This document shows positions 63,755-64,000 of a stretch of DNA of 64,000 bases, in pieces. The notes below the pieces were generated by a model, which saw only the letters and a program-made list of their open reading frames with translations, was not told the origin of the DNA and did no database searches. Origin of the DNA: Cristatella mucedo (Eukaryota > Bryozoa > Phylactolaemata > Cristatellidae). The stretch is from positions 13,142,001 through 13,206,000 of the forward strand of contig WPIO01000004.1 in the NCBI GenBank assembly GCA_009760855.2, written 5' to 3'. Made by a program: the position numbers and the translations under genes. The stretch's first letter is position 1; every line of letters starts with the position of its first letter.

Positions 63755-64000
63755 TGAATTCATAGACTACTTGTTAGATTTCTTCGCCTGTCTCTTGTAC
63801 AGCCGTTCGGGAGCATTGTCTCTGGGGAGATTGAAGCAGTAGTCAGCCAGCGTTGGAGTAGACCATTTTCCCTGGTATCATTATTCGATTGCTGCGATAT
63901 CTTTATGAAGACGTTCGCCTGTTCAACACTAACCATACCACAGTTGTCAGTGAAGAAATCCAAATTTGGAATGAAGAAAGTGGATCTTTAGAGACATATT
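63755..64000 (-). pseudogene. Fragment of a widespread invertebrate repeat-derived protein, broken
   Basis: On the - strand two frames carry adjoining pieces: LDFF-like DFFTDNCGMVSVEQ, then after a shift GERLHKDIAAIE and YQGKWSTPTLADYCFNLPRD. I recall a very similar segment (DFFP-N-GAVSDEHGERFHQDI) in many uncharacterised proteins of aquatic invertebrates and arthropods, usually in repeats. The function is unknown. It runs off the window edge and has at least one frameshift. Confidence 0.5.

Overview
The window is nuclear DNA of an invertebrate animal. It has spliced genes with GT-AG introns, dense microsatellites, LINE and SINE families, a Ty3/gypsy remnant, a hAT MITE of SPIN type and a decayed Polinton/Maverick. 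The species cannot be named from the sequence. A mollusc-like animal is only a guess, based on the SPIN-like element and the repeat mix.

Two host genes were assembled by hand from exons with matching splice phases. (1) On the + strand, 3599-17628, lies the 3' part of an SH2 adaptor gene resembling the SLP-76/BLNK family: seven exons, a proline/serine-rich tether, then one C-terminal SH2 domain. Its 5' exons are not in view. (2) On the - strand, 58662-40842, lies a complete nine-exon zinc transporter gene of the SLC39A13 (ZIP13) type: signal peptide, eight membrane segments, the HEIPHEVGD metal-binding helix, and 1437 coding bases in one unbroken phase. The two genes converge.

Between them lie about 23 kb. 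The first 12 kb (about 18110-30450) are an AT-rich, heavily mutated Polinton. It carries protein-primed family B DNA polymerase, an arrayed fibre-like protein on both strands, an adenain-type protease, a YqaJ/lambda-type exonuclease and a retroviral-type integrase. No major capsid protein or packaging ATPase was recognised. LINE fragments broke it in at least three places. A 440-bp fold-back element lies just right of it. The remaining 10 kb are mostly anonymous, with SINEs, a 184-bp SPIN-like MITE with a perfect 8-bp target duplication, and an AT microsatellite.

The left end (1-1830) is a decayed Ty3/gypsy pol interrupted by a SINE. The right end (58.7-62.5 kb) is GC- and CpG-rich, includes the presumed ZIP13 promoter, and has one unassigned acidic open frame on the - strand. 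A broken repeat-derived coding fragment runs off the right edge.

The commonest repeat is a CR1/L2-like LINE. Its 3' tail folds into a hairpin (AAAGCGCC...GGGCGCTTT) followed by ATT repeats. A tRNA-derived SINE family carries a related tail, suggesting it borrows the LINE machinery.
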